Shown: positions 61,291 to 64,000 of the stretch, in pieces
Numbering within the stretch: position 1 is the stretch's first letter
Layout of the letters: the number at the start of each line of letters is the position of its first letter
The notes under the pieces: model-generated
Told to the model about the DNA's origin: nothing
The model's input: the letters and a program-made list of their open reading frames with translations, nothing else
Databases searched by the model: none
DNA from: Nipponacmea schrenckii
Taxonomy: Eukaryota > Mollusca > Gastropoda > Lottiidae
Reading direction: 5' to 3'
DNA: 64,000 bases
Assembly: GCA_030562195.1 (NCBI GenBank)
Contig: CM060199.1
Location: 28,664,338 to 28,728,337, forward strand
Made by a program: the position numbers and the translations under genes

Positions 61291-61392
61291 ACAGTGTGCA
61301 AACTTTTTTAGAATATCTTTCGGATCTCTGGACAGTTATTTTTCTTGGAAAGAAATTTCCATTCAAAATGGAAGACCATTATTATTTAAGAA
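61291..61392 (+). CDS. Candidate internal exon of an unidentified gene
   Basis: An acceptor (tatatctttag, ending 61290) and a perfect donor (gtaagt, 61393) bound 102 bases. In phase 1 the frame reads SVQTFLEYLSDLWTVIFLGK then KFPFKMEDHYYLR and leaves one base, so the exon is symmetric (1-1). That phase fits the candidate first exon at 21247-21286. In phase 2 a second frame is also open (QCANFFRISFGSLDSYFSWK...), so the reading is not certain. I do not recognise either peptide. If real, the gene continues beyond the window. Confidence 0.35.
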
Positions 61393-61975
61393 GTAAGTTT
61401 TCTGTTTAATATTTTCTTCTTTGTTTGACAAACCAATTTAAAGTGTATTATGGTCAAGGAGGCTTGGAATTTATGTGATGGACTAACACATTGAGTGAGA
61501 TTCCAACCAATTTCAAATGCCAGTCATTGAGCTATAATACTGCCCATAACAGCTCTTGGAGAGTCAAATGAGCACTATGAGCTGCTAATGTTTGTGGACC
61601 CATTATCATATATCAAATCTGAATAGTGTAGACCCCACATTTAACTGTTAGTTACGTTGACATAAAACAAATTGTCAATTCGTATCTCAGAATCAAATTT
61701 CTTAATAATGATCATTAGACAATTGCAGTAAAAGAAATAAGATACTATAAGATTTCAAACTGACATCAAAGAGACTTGCAGGAATATTGAAGATTACCAT
61801 TCCTGATATTACAGTTAATTATAGAAATATGATAGATAAATAAAAAATATCAAAGGCCATGCTAGAGTTTTTAATTTGTGTTTACAGGATACTTTAAAGT
61901 AGAATGGCTAAGATTAGGGTATATAGGTGATAAAGTTAGAATTCTTTTCATAGTTTTGAAACCATGGCCAGTGCT
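61393..61975. other. AT-rich DNA, possibly intronic
   Basis: Nothing was recognised on either strand. Confidence 0.3.
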
Positions 61976-61984
61976 TCCCAGAAT

Positions 61985-62265
61985 AAGTCCAGCACTCTCA
62001 CAACCTTAAAACACTTGCACAACCTTTTACACTCTCACAACCTAAAACATTCTCACAACGTTCTCACAACACTTTCACAACTTTATAACACTCACACAAC
62101 ACTTTTACAACCTTTAACACTCAAACAACCGTAAAACACTCTCACAGCCTTCAGCACTCTCTTCAACACTATTAGAACCTTCAACACTATCACAACCTTT
62201 GACTCTCTCACAACTTTCAACACTTTCTTCAACACTATTACAACCTTCAACACTCTCAAAACCCT
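61985..62265. repeat. Degenerate short tandem repeat (cactctcacaacctt)
   Basis: Units of about 15-18 bases with 'cactctcacaac', 'ttcaacactatt' and 'cactttcttcaacac' repeat irregularly. The 107-codon minus-strand frame (62114-62437) gets its SVEGCNSVEES-type repeats from this array; its other half has a hydrophobic stretch but no recognised motif. Confidence 0.9.
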
Positions 62266-62510
62266 TAAGAAAGGATTGAGTCAAAGTAAAAATAGTAATA
62301 CTAACTAAAAAGGCTTGACTATTATTACCATTGAACTCTTTTGATTTGTAATTGAGGGATAATGTCAGATCTGTGTATGAGTACATCAAGTAATATATCA
62401 TAATAAATGCAAGTACAGCCACTCCTGTTGTTGCCACTTATCCTGTAGGCATTTAATTTTTAAATGTATTAGTAAAGGGAGTTAATAAAATCGAGGGGGT
62501 CAAATATTAA

Positions 62511-62823
62511 CGGGATACTGCGTCTTAGCATGAACATAAAAATTTTGTTCTTAAGAAAGGTCAATATGAGTATATATTCATCAGTAAGCTTATCTGATGT
62601 CATGAAGTAACAGAATCCCTTAAAATCTGGAATGAAATCATATATGAAAAACTCTTAATCAATTTATTATGCATTTTTCAGCAATCAAATACATCTTTAT
62701 GGATAACTACTTGCTTTTTTGGGTACTTATTTATTTTTATGTATATTTACTGATGAATAGGGCTCCTATTAACCAAGTTTAAAATTTTCAAATTTTATGT
62801 TCTTTCTTAGACCTAATATCCCT
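62511..62823. mobile_element. TTAA-target TIR element, 313 bp
   Basis: Starts CGGGATACTGCG and ends ATATCCCT, flanked by TTAA (62507-62510, 62824-62827). The interior matches the 50.3-kb copy ('tatattcatcagtaagctta', 'catgaagtaacagaatccct', 'tactgatgaatagggctcct'). Confidence 0.88.
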
Positions 62824-62827
62824 TTAA

Positions 62828-64000
62828 ATTATAAACCATGCATTGGTTTAAACCTTGAATGTATTTTTGAATAATACCTTGCATGTATAAGAAATGAAAT
62901 TTAATTATCAATATTAACATTTGCTTGATCTAATACATTACTATTATTACCCTTGCCAGATTACTAGCTTAATACGGATTAAGTACTCATTTGATGAAAA
63001 CATGAAAGTTAAGGATTTACTTTTGTGTAATGAAATTTAATTTGAAAGTTCTCTTCTGCTCATAATTGATCCATTGTCTTGCAGTGACCAATGGGGCAAG
63101 ATGCATTTACTAAAATATTAACCGTGAAGCCACTCCTGCTATATATTATGATCATTTATTACATAATATAGTGGCTTTAAGCTGTAATAATAAGGTTAGG
63201 CTGTACTGGAATAGTTGAACTGTGAGGTGGCTGAATGTCAAATGGTGAAATTCCATCCAGTTTATTAATATATCAATCAAATACAGCCCTACATTTGATC
63301 ATGTTCTGGAATATATTATAATTATGATTATTTCTATCAATATGGGGGAGGGGGCACATCCTTTATTTGAAGTCTGCATGTATATGTACTATCATAAAAA
63401 TTTGATAAAATGGTATAAAACATAGTGGTGACAGTTTTATCATATACCTACATAGATATCAGGTTTCTTCATAGAAGGAAGTGGTGGGAAGTGTCAGGAA
63501 CTATTACATTTCTAATATTCATTTCCAACACTTTAGACTAACTAGAAATGTGTACATGTGCATAATGCAGTGTCTGTAAGGTTGAGAATTTTGAACAAAA
63601 ATTCTCAAAAACTGGCAAATTCAAGAAAGCCAACAACCCCATTTATTAAGTGGTCAATGACCTTTGTATGCAAGAGGTTTTATGGAGTTGTTTTCTTTTT
63701 TTTGGATTGTAAAGAGGTTTTCTGAGTTGTAACATGGATTTTTGCAATTTCAATTTTTTTAAAGAGACTTTACAGTGGGTCTTTTATTTATACTAATGAC
63801 TTCACCATAGCATGAGCTGTTAATAATATTTAAGTGCCTTTTAAATAGTGAAATCATAGTGGAATTGGAGGGACCACAGACTTCTGACTGAAATTAGGTT
63901 GATGTTAATCAATGCTATTCATGTCCCATAAAAACTTTAGACCTTCAATAGTTCGTACATTCATAAACAAATATTTGGACTATATCTATATGCAGTATGT
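62828..64000. other. AT-rich DNA to the window edge
   Basis: No gene, RNA or named repeat was recognised. Confidence 0.3.

Noticed and set aside
62114..62437. 107-codon minus-strand frame with a hydrophobic N-terminus and SVEGC repeats
   Set aside because: The repeated half is the cactctcacaac array read backwards, and no family motif, splice context or upstream signal supports a gene.

Overview
This is an AT-rich animal nuclear window, with genes split by GT-AG introns, 3' UTRs with AATAAA signals, tRNA-derived SINEs and many short DNA-transposon remnants. Dispersed repeats containing the phrases 'agggcaataactc' and 'accaagtttcatt' point to a lophotrochozoan, most likely a mollusc. That placement rests on recalled repeat character and gene similarity, not on a database search.

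All confidently recognisable protein genes lie in the first 11 kb. (1) Positions 8-626, plus strand: the last two coding exons of an ATF2/ATF7/CREB5-type bZIP factor. (2) Positions 5048-6652, minus strand: the complete four-coding-exon gene for the ATP synthase c subunit (ATP5MC), with a non-coding 5' exon and an NRF-1-like site at its start. (3) Positions 7181-11020, plus strand: a complete six-exon JAZF1 zinc-finger gene encoding 332 residues. ATF2-like and ATP5MC converge; ATP5MC and JAZF1 diverge from a short shared promoter interval of a few hundred bases. In human the ATF2/ATF7/CREB5, ATP5MC and JAZF1 families are scattered as partial pairs beside the four HOX clusters, so this compact triad looks like the ancestral, pre-duplication arrangement.

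From 11 kb to 64 kb no gene can be named. This stretch is AT-rich and holds SINE copies (22.9, 45.0, 49.4 kb; interrupted copy at 43-44.3 kb; fragments elsewhere), a TTAA-target terminal-inverted-repeat family (40.4-41.4, 50.3, 62.5 kb), a TIR element with an internal ~161-bp array (26.8-28.3 kb), a ~2-kb hAT-like element (52.2-54.1 kb), and many minisatellites (units of 21, 22, 30, 33, 37, 42, ~61 and 161 bp). Most longer open reading frames here are by-products of these arrays. A few short segments look exon-like: an ATG-plus-donor exon at 21.25 kb and acceptor-bounded segments at 29.2, 33.3 and 61.3 kb. They may belong to a long-intron gene running off the right edge, but none could be assigned to a family.

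The three genes share neighbourhood rather than pathway: a stress/cAMP-type bZIP regulator, a nuclear-encoded mitochondrial proton-ring subunit, and a chromatin/nuclear-receptor cofactor. No prokaryotic features, CRISPR arrays, rRNA or bona fide tRNA genes were seen.
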